Made by a program: the position numbers and the translations under genes. Under the pieces are notes generated by a model. The model was given only the letters and a program-made list of their open reading frames with translations. It had not been told where the DNA came from and did no database searches. A stretch of 56,000 nt of DNA from contig CANPVD010000108.1 in NCBI GenBank assembly GCA_947581615.1, forward strand, positions 1 to 56,000. The letters are read 5' to 3'. Source of the stretch: Candidatus Humimonas hydrogenitrophica. GTDB taxonomy: Bacteria; Gemmatimonadota; Gemmatimonadetes; Palauibacterales; Palauibacteraceae. This document shows, in pieces, positions 9,901 to 18,261 of the stretch (position 1 is the first letter of the stretch; every line of letters starts with the position of its first letter).

Positions 9901-10899
9901 ATGGACGAGCTCCAGAAGCCGGACCGACGCATCCTGACCGACATCAGTCCGCGTGCCTGGGAGCACCCGGCCGACCGGGCCGCGCTCAACGCGCTGCGCA
10001 AGCTCCCCGGGTTCGACCTGGCCCTGAGGAAGGTTTTCGGCCTGTTCGGAGAGCGGCAGCTCCGCCTGGCCTTCCAGGCCAACGCCGTGCGCGTCTCGGA
10101 GCGCCAGTACGCCGACCTGCACGAGCAGCTCCTGCGCGTGTGTCGCACCCTCGACGTGGACAGGCCGCCCGAGCTGTACGTGTCCCAGACACCCGTGGTG
10201 AACGCGGGCGCTCTCGGGATGAACGAGCCCTTCATCGTGCTGAACTCCTCGATCCTCGAGGTGCTCGCGCCCGACGAGATCGAGACGATCATCGGCCACG
10301 AGGTCGGCCACATCGTCAGCGGCCACGTGCTGTATCGGACGCTCCTCGTCCTCCTGCTTCGGCTCTCCCTGTTCCGGTATCCGATCGCCGGCCTGGTGGC
10401 CCGTCCCGTCCTCTACGCGCTGCTGGAGTGGTACCGGAAGAGCGAGCTCTCCTCGGATCGCGCCGGCCTCCTGGCGGTCCAGGACCCGGACGCCTCCATG
10501 CGGGGGCTCATGCACCTGGCCGGTGGAGCGCGAGGACGCACGCTCGACCTTGACGCCTTCCTGGAGCAGTCGGAGGCCTATCGGAGCGACGGCGGGTTGA
10601 TGGACTCCGTATACAAGGTGCTCAACATCCTGGGGGCCACCCACCCGTTCGCGGTCGTGCGGGTCGCCGAGCTGCGGGAGTGGATCGACACCGGAGCCTA
10701 CGAGCGCATCCTGTCGGGCGACTATCCGCACCGGGACGCGGCGGACGAGCGCGCGTATCGGGAGGACCTCGCGGAGGCGATGACGGGCTACAGGGAGTCG
10801 GCTCGCGACTTCATGGACCAGGTCGACGCGGCCGTCGACAAGGTCCGCTCCCGGTTCATGGACGCCTGGCGAGGAGAGCCGCCGACGGACGGCGGCTAG
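9901..10899 (+). CDS. M48 family zinc metalloprotease (HtpX-like)
   Basis: A 332-aa M48 peptidase: the zinc motif HEVGH lies in IETIIGHEVGHIVSGH, followed by membrane-associating helices and the downstream ligand region KSELSSDRAG (Glu as third ligand). The start at 9901 is preferred because GGAG (9888-9891) is nine bases away; an in-frame ATG at 9892 directly abuts that site. Family members degrade misfolded membrane proteins. The ECF promoter motif just upstream suggests the gene belongs to the sigma factor regulon encoded 3.3 kb downstream. Confidence 0.9.
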   Translation: MDELQKPDRRILTDISPRAWEHPADRAALNALRKLPGFDLALRKVFGLFGERQLRLAFQANAVRVSERQYADLHEQLLRVCRTLDVDRPPELYVSQTPVVNAGALGMNEPFIVLNSSILEVLAPDEIETIIGHEVGHIVSGHVLYRTLLVLLLRLSLFRYPIAGLVARPVLYALLEWYRKSELSSDRAGLLAVQDPDASMRGLMHLAGGARGRTLDLDAFLEQSEAYRSDGGLMDSVYKVLNILGATHPFAVVRVAELREWIDTGAYERILSGDYPHRDAADERAYREDLAEAMTGYRESARDFMDQVDAAVDKVRSRFMDAWRGEPPTDGG

Positions 10900-11030
10900 G
10901 CGCTCCCCGCCCGGTTGCGAGGGCCGCCGGCTAACTCCATCATCGCCGCGGGCGCGTCGCTCCGGGACGGCGCGCCCCGCGTTCGCTTCCCGGCCCCTCT
11001 GAATCCGACGCCGGGCGAGGATCCGAGACG

Positions 11031-12302
11031 ATGAAGCTCCTGGTAGTGGGCGGCGGCGGCCGCGAGCACGCGCTGGCCGACAAGCTCCGCCGGGACGCGC
11101 CCGACGCCGAGATCCTGGTGGCGCCCGGCAACCCCGGCACGGCGCGGCTGGCGGAGAACGTGCCCGTGCGTGCGAACGACCTGGATGGGCTCGAGAGGCT
11201 GGCCCGCGACCGCGACGTGCACCTCACCATCGTGGGGCCGGAGGCCCCTCTGGCGGCCGGCATCGCCGACCGCTTCGCCGCGGCCGGCCTGACTCTGTTC
11301 GGACCCACGGCCGCCGCCGCGCGCATCGAGGCCTCCAAGGCGTTCGCCAAGCGGCTCATGCGGAACGCCTCCATCCCCACCGCCTCGTTCCGGACCTTCG
11401 AGGACGCCGATGCCGCCCGCGCCTACCTCGACGCGCACGGAGCCCCGGTCGTCGTCAAGGCCTCGGGACTCGCGGGGGGCAAGGGCGCGTTCGTGTGCGC
11501 CACCCTGGAGGAGGCGCGCGCCGCCCTGGACCAGATCCTGGTCGACGAGCGATTCGGCGACGCCGGCGAGACCGTGGTGATCGAGGAGTTCATGGAGGGC
11601 GAGGAGCTCTCCGTGTTCTTCCTGTGCGACGGTGAGCGCGCGGTCCCCCTGGCGCCATCCCGGGACCACAAGCGTCTCGAGGAGGGCGGACGCGGGCCCA
11701 ATACCGGCGGGATGGGCGCCTACGCGCCCGTGGCCGATGGCACCCCGGAGCTCGTCGAGGCGGTGCGGCGCACCATCGCCCTCCCGGCGCTGGCCGCCCT
11801 TGGCGAAGCCGGAGCTCCGTACCGCGGCTTCCTGTACGCGGGACTCATGCTCACTCGGGAGGGACCGCGGGTGGTCGAGTTCAACTGCCGACTCGGCGAC
11901 CCCGAGGCGCAGGTGGTCCTCCCTCTCACCCACTCCAGCCTGGTGGAGCCCATGCTGGCCGTGGCCCGGGGCGAGGGGATCGGCGACTGGGCCCCGGCGA
12001 CCCGCGAGGGCGCGGCGCTGACGACGGTCCTCGCCAGCCGGGGCTATCCGGTGTCGTACTCCACCGGTCTCCCGATCACCCTTCCCGGGGGTCTGGAGAG
12101 CGACGACCTCAGGATCTACCACGCCGGCACCGCCACGCGCGAGGGCCGCCTGGTCACCGCCGGCGGGCGCGTGCTGGCCGTGACCGGGCTCGGCGCGACG
12201 CTGCGAGAGGCGGCGGAGCGCAGCCGGGAGGCGGCGGAGCGCATCGAGTTCGAGGGCAAGACCTGGCGGCGGGACATCGGGCGGACCGAGTGGAGCGACT
12301 GA
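11031..12302 (+). CDS. purD: Phosphoribosylamine-glycine ligase (GAR synthetase)
   Basis: Second step of de novo purine synthesis: phosphoribosylamine, glycine and ATP to GAR. At 423 aa it is full length. It begins MKLLVVGGGGREHAL, carries the ATP-grasp elements KASGLAGGKGAF and GPNTGGMGAY, and the metal site EFNCRLGDPEAQ. GAGGA lies just upstream of the ATG. mutM begins four bases after its stop, so the two are co-transcribed; no other pur gene is nearby. Confidence 0.97.
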   Translation: MKLLVVGGGGREHALADKLRRDAPDAEILVAPGNPGTARLAENVPVRANDLDGLERLARDRDVHLTIVGPEAPLAAGIADRFAAAGLTLFGPTAAAARIEASKAFAKRLMRNASIPTASFRTFEDADAARAYLDAHGAPVVVKASGLAGGKGAFVCATLEEARAALDQILVDERFGDAGETVVIEEFMEGEELSVFFLCDGERAVPLAPSRDHKRLEEGGRGPNTGGMGAYAPVADGTPELVEAVRRTIALPALAALGEAGAPYRGFLYAGLMLTREGPRVVEFNCRLGDPEAQVVLPLTHSSLVEPMLAVARGEGIGDWAPATREGAALTTVLASRGYPVSYSTGLPITLPGGLESDDLRIYHAGTATREGRLVTAGGRVLAVTGLGATLREAAERSREAAERIEFEGKTWRRDIGRTEWSD

Positions 12303-12306
12303 GCGC

Positions 12307-13134
12307 GTGCCCGAGCTCCCCGAGGTCGAGACCATCCGCCGGGACCTGGCCGCGGAGCTGTCGGGTCGCGCCATCGAGACGGTCCGCGTCCACCAGCCCG
12401 ACATCGTGCTCCCCCCGCCCGGCCCGGCGGCCTTCGTGGACCGGGTATCGGGCCGACGCATCGGCTCGTTCGACCGCCGGGCCAAGTACCTGCTCCTGCG
12501 GCTCCTCGGCGACGAGCTGGTGCAGGTCCAGCTGCGCATGACCGGCCGCTTCGCGCTGGGGACGTCCTTGCCCGACCCCGAAGAGTTCACGCACCTGGCG
12601 GCCGAGTTCGACCTCGACGACGGCCGTACGCTGTTCTACGATGACACGCGACGGTTGGGCGGCTTCCGGCTGCTGTCGAGCGCCGATTGGGCCTCGATCG
12701 AGGCGAAGCTCGGCCCGGAGCCGCTCGAGGAGGGCTTCACGGCGGCGGTCCTCGCGGCGGCGCTCGCCGACCGTCGCGCGCCCGTCAAGAACGTGTTGCT
12801 GGACCAGCGTCGCGTGGCCGGGCTCGGCAACATCTACGCGGCCGAGGCGCTGTTCGCGTCCCGGCTGGACCCGCGCCGGGCGGCCGGGTCGCTGTCCGCC
12901 GAGGAGGTGGAGCGCCTGCACGACGCCATCCGCGCCACGCTGCTGGACGCGCTGGAGCACGCGGGCACCACGTTCAGCGACTATCGGGCGGTCAACGGGA
13001 GCTCGGGACGCTTTCAGGACCGCCTGAAGGTCTACGGCCGCGAGGGATCGCCCTGCCTGCGCTGCGCGGAGCCCATCGTACGGATCGTCCAGGCCGGCAG
13101 GAGCACCTGCTTCTGCCCGAGCTGCCAGCACTGA
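12307..13134 (+). CDS. mutM: Formamidopyrimidine-DNA glycosylase
   Basis: Base-excision repair enzyme removing 8-oxoguanine and formamidopyrimidines (275 aa). The GTG start gives MPELPEVETI, with catalytic Pro and Glu after Met removal. The helix-two-turn-helix GLGNIYAAEALF and a C-terminal zinc finger CLRC-x16-CPSC are intact. The finger's presence supports an active MutM/Nei-type enzyme; the PELPEVET start favours MutM. Confidence 0.96.
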   Translation: MPELPEVETIRRDLAAELSGRAIETVRVHQPDIVLPPPGPAAFVDRVSGRRIGSFDRRAKYLLLRLLGDELVQVQLRMTGRFALGTSLPDPEEFTHLAAEFDLDDGRTLFYDDTRRLGGFRLLSSADWASIEAKLGPEPLEEGFTAAVLAAALADRRAPVKNVLLDQRRVAGLGNIYAAEALFASRLDPRRAAGSLSAEEVERLHDAIRATLLDALEHAGTTFSDYRAVNGSSGRFQDRLKVYGREGSPCLRCAEPIVRIVQAGRSTCFCPSCQH

Positions 13135-13154
13135 AGGGGTTGCCGATCGGCCCC

Positions 13155-13180
13155 GAAACGTCGGGCCGCCCGGACCCGTA
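13155..13180 (+). promoter_or_regulatory. ECF (SigW-type) promoter upstream of the sigma factor gene
   Basis: CCCC-GAAAC (13155-13159), 17 bases, CGTAGGG from 13177. It lies 20 bases after mutM and 55 bases before the sigma factor, as expected for an autoregulated ECF gene. The same CCCCGAAAC and GACCCGTAGG blocks occur at 9827-9858. Confidence 0.68.
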
Positions 13181-13234
13181 GGGTGATCTGAGCATGCCGA
13201 CACCCGCTGAGCACGCACGCCCGGTACGCAAGCC

Positions 13235-13825
13235 GTGATCGACACGGACCGGACCGACCAGGAGTTGGTCCGCCTGTGCCTCAAGGGACAGGAGCGTGCC
13301 GCGCACGAGCTGGTGTCGCGCTACCAGCGGCCGGTCTTCTCCTTCATCTTCCGCATGGTCCGGGACCGCGAGCTGGCGGAGGACCTGGCCCAGGACACGT
13401 TCGTCCGGGCGTTCGACAGACTGGCCCAGTACGACCCCGGCTACAAATTCTCCTCGTGGCTGTTCAAGGTCGGCCACAACCTCACGGTGGACCACATCCG
13501 CCGCCGGGAGCTGGACACGGTCTCGATCCACGGAGCGCCCGACGCCGTGACCAGTGACCAGCAGGAGGCCACCTCCGTCACCCTCGAGTCGGAGTTCGAG
13601 CGGCCGGACGAGCTGCTCGAGGCCCGCGAGCTGGGCGCCTCCATCGAGGAGGCCATCGAGCGGCTGCGGCCCGAGTACCGCACCGCCATCCTTCTGCGCC
13701 ACGTCGAGGGATACAGCTACGACGAGATCTCGGAGGTCATGGAGATACCACTGGGAACGGTGAAGACCTACATCCACAGAGCTCGCGCCGAGTTGCAGGA
13801 CATGCTGGGACATCTGCGGGAGTGA
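13235..13825 (+). CDS. ECF-type RNA polymerase sigma factor (RpoE/SigW-like)
   Basis: The 196-aa protein has region 2 (LVSRYQRPVFSFIFRM; ELAEDLAQDTFVRAF; SSWLFKVGHNLTVDHIRRR), an acidic linker, and region 4 (AIERLRPEYRTAILLRHVEG; ISEVMEIPLGTVKTYIHRAR). Regions 1 and 3 are absent, which defines the extracytoplasmic-function group. The GTG start at 13235 places region 2 correctly. A membrane anti-sigma factor follows, and SigW-like promoter motifs precede both genes, implying autoregulation. Confidence 0.93.
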   Translation: MIDTDRTDQELVRLCLKGQERAAHELVSRYQRPVFSFIFRMVRDRELAEDLAQDTFVRAFDRLAQYDPGYKFSSWLFKVGHNLTVDHIRRRELDTVSIHGAPDAVTSDQQEATSVTLESEFERPDELLEARELGASIEEAIERLRPEYRTAILLRHVEGYSYDEISEVMEIPLGTVKTYIHRARAELQDMLGHLRE

Positions 13826-13861
13826 CCCCGCGCGGATGGGAACGGAGGCCCGGGGCCCGCT

Positions 13862-13886
13862 GAAACCTGCCCGAGCGCCGTTCCGT
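13862..13886 (+). promoter_or_regulatory. ECF (SigW-type) promoter upstream of the anti-sigma gene
   Basis: TGAAAC (13861-13866), 16 bases, CGTAAGGG from 13883. It lies in the short gap between sigma and anti-sigma genes. It is weaker evidence than the other two because the flanks are less alike, but the -35 matches the SigW consensus completely. Confidence 0.55.
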
Positions 13887-13919
13887 AAGGGTGAACGAGA
13901 CAGGAGTGAATGGAACGCC

Positions 13920-14540
13920 ATGACATCGGACACGAACGAACGGCTCGGCAGGCACCTGCGGGAGGAGGAGTGCGAGCTCTTCCTGCCCGGCGAGGCGACG
14001 GGGACTCCCCCGGAGCCCCTCCGGCGTCACGTGGAGGCCTGCCAGCACTGCCGTCGGGAGGTGGAGGCTCTGCGCGCCCTGCACGTGGCGCTCTCGTCTC
14101 TTCCCCTCCTCGATCCGTCCCCGGGCTTCGCCGAGTCGGTGATGGCCCGGGTGCGGCTCCCGGTGCCGTGGTACCGGCGGGCCTGGGCCGGCCTGCGCGC
14201 CCACTGGATGGCGGTCGCGCTGGCCACGACGCTGGTCGCGGCGACGGTCGGCCTCGGGGCCTGGTGGCTGGCGAGCCAGCCCGAGCTGACGCTCGGAGGG
14301 CTGCTCGGGTTCACGCTGGACCGGCTGACGGCCCTGTTCTGGGGCGCGGTGGTGGCCGGGGGTCGCCTGCTGTGGGAGTCGGGCCTGCCCGATCTCGTGC
14401 GCGGTGCGGCCGGCAAGATCGGAGTGACCGGTGCGCTCGCGGGCATGGCGGGAATCGTCGTCGCCAGCCTGCTGACCGCCGGGGCGATGGTGAAGATGCT
14501 GGCCCCGGCCTGGGGCGCCGCTCGGACCACAAGGAGCTGA
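13920..14540 (+). CDS. Membrane anti-sigma factor with ZAS zinc motif
   Basis: The 206-aa protein starts with a cytoplasmic zinc-binding anti-sigma domain, whose H-x3-C-x2-C motif reads HVEACQHC, preceded by ECELFLPGEATG. It then has a membrane helix (WMAVALATTLVAATVGLGAW) and a second hydrophobic segment near the C terminus (GALAGMAGIVVASLLTAGAM). Such proteins hold their ECF factor at the membrane until stress triggers release by proteolysis. The ATG at 13920 is favoured by AGGAG upstream; an upstream in-frame extension covers only the promoter. The next gene starts four bases after its stop. Confidence 0.86.
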   Translation: MTSDTNERLGRHLREEECELFLPGEATGTPPEPLRRHVEACQHCRREVEALRALHVALSSLPLLDPSPGFAESVMARVRLPVPWYRRAWAGLRAHWMAVALATTLVAATVGLGAWWLASQPELTLGGLLGFTLDRLTALFWGAVVAGGRLLWESGLPDLVRGAAGKIGVTGALAGMAGIVVASLLTAGAMVKMLAPAWGAARTTRS

Positions 14541-14544
14541 GGAC

Positions 14545-16197
14545 ATGCGACGCACGCCCACCATCCGAGCCCTCGCGGGACCCCGACCCGCCGAACGCCT
14601 GCGCGAGTTCCTGACCGCCGGCGCGGTCCTCCTGTCCTGCCTCGCTCTGCTCCCGGCTCCGGCGCTCGCCCAGGAGACGGGTGCTCCGCAGGCCGCTCCC
14701 GCCTCCACGTCGGTCACGGTGTCCTATCGCGGCGCCGAGCTCCAGATCGAGGAGGCCGACGGAACGAGCCATCGCGTGGGCCTGCGCGACGGAAGCGTGC
14801 AGATCGATGGACGGAACGTCGGCAGCTACCAGAAGGGCAGCGCGCTGGAGAGCTCGTGGCGCGACCTGCTGCAGCGGGGGATGGACCTCCGGCCCGCCGC
14901 CTTCGCGGAGCGGCTGCGCTCCTGGAATCCGCCGGCTGACGGTGCGGACGCCTCGACCCTCGACGCCCTCAAGGAGGCACTGTCCCGGTTCGCGGGCGGA
15001 TCGCCCGTCGCGAAGGAAGCTCCGGCCGCTTCGCCGGGAGCCGCGGCCGGAACCACGGGTACGGCGAGCCAGCCGTCCGCGGCGGCCGGCACCGTGACGG
15101 TGAAGGGCCCACAGGGCGGCACCGTGTCCATCGCCCCGGGCCGACTGTCGGTGGACGCGCTGGCGTCACGGCTCGACAAGCTGCGCACGGCGCTCGGACG
15201 GCTGGGCAGTCAGGTCCAGGGCGAGGCCGGTGATCTCGCGCTCGTCGTCCACGATGACTACGCGATCCCGCACGGCCAGGTGATCGATGGAAATCTGGCG
15301 CTGCTCGACGGAGACCTTCGCCTGGGCGGCGAGGTCAAGGGCGACGTGCTCGTCCTCAACGGCACGCTGTCGGTCGAGCCCACGGCCCTGGTGCACGGAA
15401 ACGTGGTGCAGGTGGGTGGCACCGTGGCCCGCCACGGCGGCACGGTGGACGGCGAGTTCCTCTCCGTGAAGTCCCTCTCCGGTCAGGCGGCCGCCGCCTC
15501 GGCGGGCACGGCTCACGAGGCGCCGGAAGCGCCCGTGGTGCCGCACGTCCGCCACCGGTCCTCGCGCGGCTTCTTCGGCTCGATCTTCCACAACGTGTTC
15601 GAGGCCGTGGGGGGCGTGCTCGCGGTTCTGGTGGCGCTGCTGCTTCTGGGCGTGGTCGGGGCCCTGACCGTGTATTTCCTCAAGGACCAGCTCGAGATCG
15701 TGGCCGACACGGCGCGCGCCAACTTCGGGCGTTCCTTCGGAGTCGGTCTGGCCGGCGAGTTCCTGTTCTTCCCGGTGCTGCTGATCCTGGTCGCCGGCGT
15801 CATCACCTGGCTGGTGATCCCGTTCTACCTCCTGGCCTTCGGCCTGGCCATGCTGGCCGGCTACCTGGCCGTGGCGCACGCCACCGGCGAGGTGCTGGCC
15901 CACCAGCGCTACCGCTACGAATGGATCGAGCGGCTGCGCCGGTCGAACTCGTACTACTACATCCTCAGCGGCCTGGCCGTCCTCCTCCTGCCGTTCGCGC
16001 TGGCGGCGGCTCTGCACCTGTTCGGTGGGTGGCTGTCCTTCCTGCGCGGCCTGACGATCTTCGTCGCGGTGGTCGGGACATGGGTGGCCATCACGTCCGG
16101 TCTGGGCGCGGTGATCCTGGCCCGGGGCGGTCGCGTGACCGAGCACGCCCGGCGAGCCTCGCCCGCGGCGTCGGAGACGACCGAGGGGGCTTCGTGA
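14545..16197 (+). CDS. Bactofilin-like domain membrane protein
   Basis: The 550-aa product carries a signal peptide (cleavage near ALAQE), an Ala/Pro-rich region to about residue 225, then a short beta-helical, polymer-forming segment (about 240-310). There, Gly- and Asp-rich repeats such as VIDGNLALLDGDLRLGGEV and VLVLNGTLSVEPTALVHGN recall bactofilins. At least four membrane helices follow (about 351-381, 400-448, 470-525). It combines an exported beta-helix with a polytopic membrane part and sits between the anti-sigma factor and the toastrack gene, so a role in sensing or answering envelope stress is inferred. Overlaps the next gene by GTGA. Confidence 0.66.
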   Translation: MRRTPTIRALAGPRPAERLREFLTAGAVLLSCLALLPAPALAQETGAPQAAPASTSVTVSYRGAELQIEEADGTSHRVGLRDGSVQIDGRNVGSYQKGSALESSWRDLLQRGMDLRPAAFAERLRSWNPPADGADASTLDALKEALSRFAGGSPVAKEAPAASPGAAAGTTGTASQPSAAAGTVTVKGPQGGTVSIAPGRLSVDALASRLDKLRTALGRLGSQVQGEAGDLALVVHDDYAIPHGQVIDGNLALLDGDLRLGGEVKGDVLVLNGTLSVEPTALVHGNVVQVGGTVARHGGTVDGEFLSVKSLSGQAAAASAGTAHEAPEAPVVPHVRHRSSRGFFGSIFHNVFEAVGGVLAVLVALLLLGVVGALTVYFLKDQLEIVADTARANFGRSFGVGLAGEFLFFPVLLILVAGVITWLVIPFYLLAFGLAMLAGYLAVAHATGEVLAHQRYRYEWIERLRRSNSYYYILSGLAVLLLPFALAAALHLFGGWLSFLRGLTIFVAVVGTWVAITSGLGAVILARGGRVTEHARRASPAASETTEGAS

Positions 16198-17114
16198 GGA
16201 GGGGGCCTGAGATCGCGAGGCCGCTCTCGGCCCTGGTGCTGCTCGCCGGACTGGTGACCGCGGGCACGCTTCCCCGGGCCGCGTCCGCGCAGGACTGGCT
16301 CGAGCTGTCCACGGCCCGTCAGGCCGATGGCCTCAAGTCGGTGACGATGCGGGTCGAGTACGGCGCCGGCATTCTCACGGTGCGAGCGGCCCGGACCGGA
16401 GATCTGTACGACGCGCACATGCGCTACGACGCCGCCCGCTTCAGCCCGGTGCGCACCTTCGAGCGCGGCGAAGGGAGCGCCACCGTCCACCTGGGCCTCC
16501 GCTCCCTGAGCGGCAAGGACGGCATCCACCTGGACTGGAAGGACCTGAACGATGAGAACGTGGGTCCGGATTCGCGGAACTCCGGTAGCCTCGAGATCGG
16601 GGTGAGCCGCGACGTGCCGACGGATCTCCGGGTCGCGGTCGGCGCCGCCCGGAGTCGACTCGACCTCGGGGGCCTGCCCCTCACGAACTTCACCCTGGAG
16701 ACGGGGGCCAGCGAGACGAAGATCAGCTTCGACCAGCCCAACCCGGGCCGTATGCGGGAGCTGCGCATCAAGGCCGGCGCCGCCTCGCTGAAGGCGGACG
16801 ACCTGGGCAACGCGCACTTCGACCGGCTGCGCGTCGAGGGCGGCGTGGGGGACGTGACCCTGAACTTCGGCGGAGACTGGACGCAGGATGCGACGGCCTC
16901 CATCCACATGGGCCTCGGGTCGCTGTCCCTGCGTTTTCCCACGGACCTGGGCGTCCGCATCGACAAGAGCACCGTGCTCGCATCGTTCAACGCTGCCGGC
17001 TTCATCAAGACGGACTCCGGCTACGAGACCCGCAACTGGGGCTCGGCGGCGCACCACCTGGAGCTCGAGATCAACGCCGCGTTCGGGAGCATCGACGTGG
17101 AGGTCGGTCCCTAG
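16194..17114 (+). CDS. Exported LiaF/toastrack-like beta protein
   Basis: A 306-aa protein with a signal peptide ending AASAQ, followed by repetitive beta strands (LRVAVGAARSRLDLGGLPL; LEIGVSRD; IKAGAASLKADDL; LEINAAFGSIDVEVGP). This pattern resembles the toastrack/LiaF C-terminal fold used in envelope stress sensing; assignment is by pattern only. GTG start overlaps the previous stop. Its TAG stop lies inside the terminal repeat of the 17111-17391 element, so the original C terminus may have been altered. Last gene of the sigma-factor operon. Confidence 0.62.
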   Translation: MRRGPEIARPLSALVLLAGLVTAGTLPRAASAQDWLELSTARQADGLKSVTMRVEYGAGILTVRAARTGDLYDAHMRYDAARFSPVRTFERGEGSATVHLGLRSLSGKDGIHLDWKDLNDENVGPDSRNSGSLEIGVSRDVPTDLRVAVGAARSRLDLGGLPLTNFTLETGASETKISFDQPNPGRMRELRIKAGAASLKADDLGNAHFDRLRVEGGVGDVTLNFGGDWTQDATASIHMGLGSLSLRFPTDLGVRIDKSTVLASFNAAGFIKTDSGYETRNWGSAAHHLELEINAAFGSIDVEVGP

Positions 17115-17391
17115 GAGCCTGTCCGAGTAACAGGGTGCGGCCGCGCGCGGGGGTCTTGCGCGCTCAGACAAGGAAGGACGAGGAGGCGATGTCGTGAGCC
17201 ATCGGCGACGAGTGATGACGCAGTATGAGCGCGCAACCCCCCCGCGCCCTTCGGGTTGCAGCGGGGCGGGCCCATCTCCTGCGTTGGTCCTCCTCGCCGG
17301 TGCCTCCGGCACCGCTTTCGTCGGACCGCCTTGGAGCTGGACCCGCCGCGCTCGCAACGCGGCTCGCCCTGTTACTCGGACAGGCTCCTAG
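17111..17391. mobile_element. MITE-like non-coding element with perfect 25-bp terminal inverted repeats
   Basis: Bases 17111-17135 and 17367-17391 are exact inverted copies (starting CTAGGAGCCTGTCCGAG). The interior codes for nothing plausible, but it contains a nested inverted repeat (TTGCGCGCTCA at 17156-17166 against 17226-17236, with a flanking G run and C run) and a GGTGCC-TCC-GGCACC hairpin at 17299-17313. The ends suggest a TA or CTAG target duplication, as in IS630- or IS5/IS427-type elements, mobilised in trans. It lies between two convergent genes and gives both their TAG stop; it may also act as a bidirectional terminator. Confidence 0.75.
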
Positions 17392-18197
17392 GCGTCGGCG
17401 TCCGCCTCGACCACCTGCACCGGGTCCCCCCGTCCCACACCCAGCACCACGTCCGCCCGTCCCTCGCGCACGCACACCTCGAGCGTTCCCGCCGACCCCC
17501 GGATCAGCACCGCCTCCCCCGGCGCCACGTCGGCGAAGCTCGTACCGGGGTGACGCACCTCGGAATTGCCGACACGCACGCGGTAGTGGGCCGGAAGCCA
17601 GTCGGAGGGGACGTCGGTGATCAGGTTGCCGAACTTGTCGACGTACCCGATGACCCCCCGCGCGCCGTCCGCGGTCCGCCGTGGTCGGTCGAGGGGGTGC
17701 CGTACGAGCTCGCCGACGTCGAGCGGCGGACCCAGGTCTTCGGGCGCGCCCGCCGCCGCCAGGTGGGCCGCGGCGGGGGCGAACAGGTCGCGGCCGTGGA
17801 AGGTGTCGGACAGCGGCCGGAGTCCGATCCGCGCCGCCTCGACGACCCGGGCCGACCGATCACCCGAGACCGGCTCCACGAGGGGCACGGCTCCCTCCAG
17901 CACGCGCGTCAGGAGGCCGTTGTCGGGCCCCACGAACCAGCGGCCCCCGACGAAGACGGCCACCGGGCGGCGGTCGCTCCCCACGCCGGGGTCCACCACC
18001 ACCAGGTGGACGGTTCCGGGCGGGAACCTGGCCCAGATCCGGGCCAGGACCCAGCTCCCCGTGAGCACGTCCCCCGGCGGCACGTCGTGGGTGACGTCCA
18101 CGGGCAGCGCGTCGGGCGCCCGCTCGAGAAGGACACCCTTGAGCTCGCCGACGTAGCCGTCCCGGGTCCCGAAGTCCGTGATCAGACTCACGATCAT
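17388..18197 (-). CDS. SAM hydrolase / SAM hydroxide adenosyltransferase (DUF62)
   Basis: The 269-aa protein belongs to the fluorinase-like family that splits S-adenosylmethionine using water or hydroxide. Motifs present: TDFGTRDGYVG at the N terminus, DVTHDVPPGD, VVDPGVGS, GPDNGLL, TFHGRDLFAPAAA and DKFGNLITD. The ATG at 18197 has GGAGGG nine bases upstream. The stop codon is inside the terminal repeat of the adjacent mobile element, so the last residues (EADADA) may have been changed by the insertion. It follows the MATE gene by 64 bases. Confidence 0.92.
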   Translation of the reverse strand: MIVSLITDFGTRDGYVGELKGVLLERAPDALPVDVTHDVPPGDVLTGSWVLARIWARFPPGTVHLVVVDPGVGSDRRPVAVFVGGRWFVGPDNGLLTRVLEGAVPLVEPVSGDRSARVVEAARIGLRPLSDTFHGRDLFAPAAAHLAAAGAPEDLGPPLDVGELVRHPLDRPRRTADGARGVIGYVDKFGNLITDVPSDWLPAHYRVRVGNSEVRHPGTSFADVAPGEAVLIRGSAGTLEVCVREGRADVVLGVGRGDPVQVVEADADA

Positions 18198-18261
18198 GCC
18201 TGTACTCCCTCCGTTCGAGGGCCGGGTCCGGTCCCCTGCCACCGCTCCCTGCACCTCGCCT

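Noticed and set aside
10877-10897. AGCCGCC/GGCGGCT hairpin at the end of the M48 gene as terminator
   Set aside because: Short stem overlapping the coding end and no T-rich tract; too weak to call.
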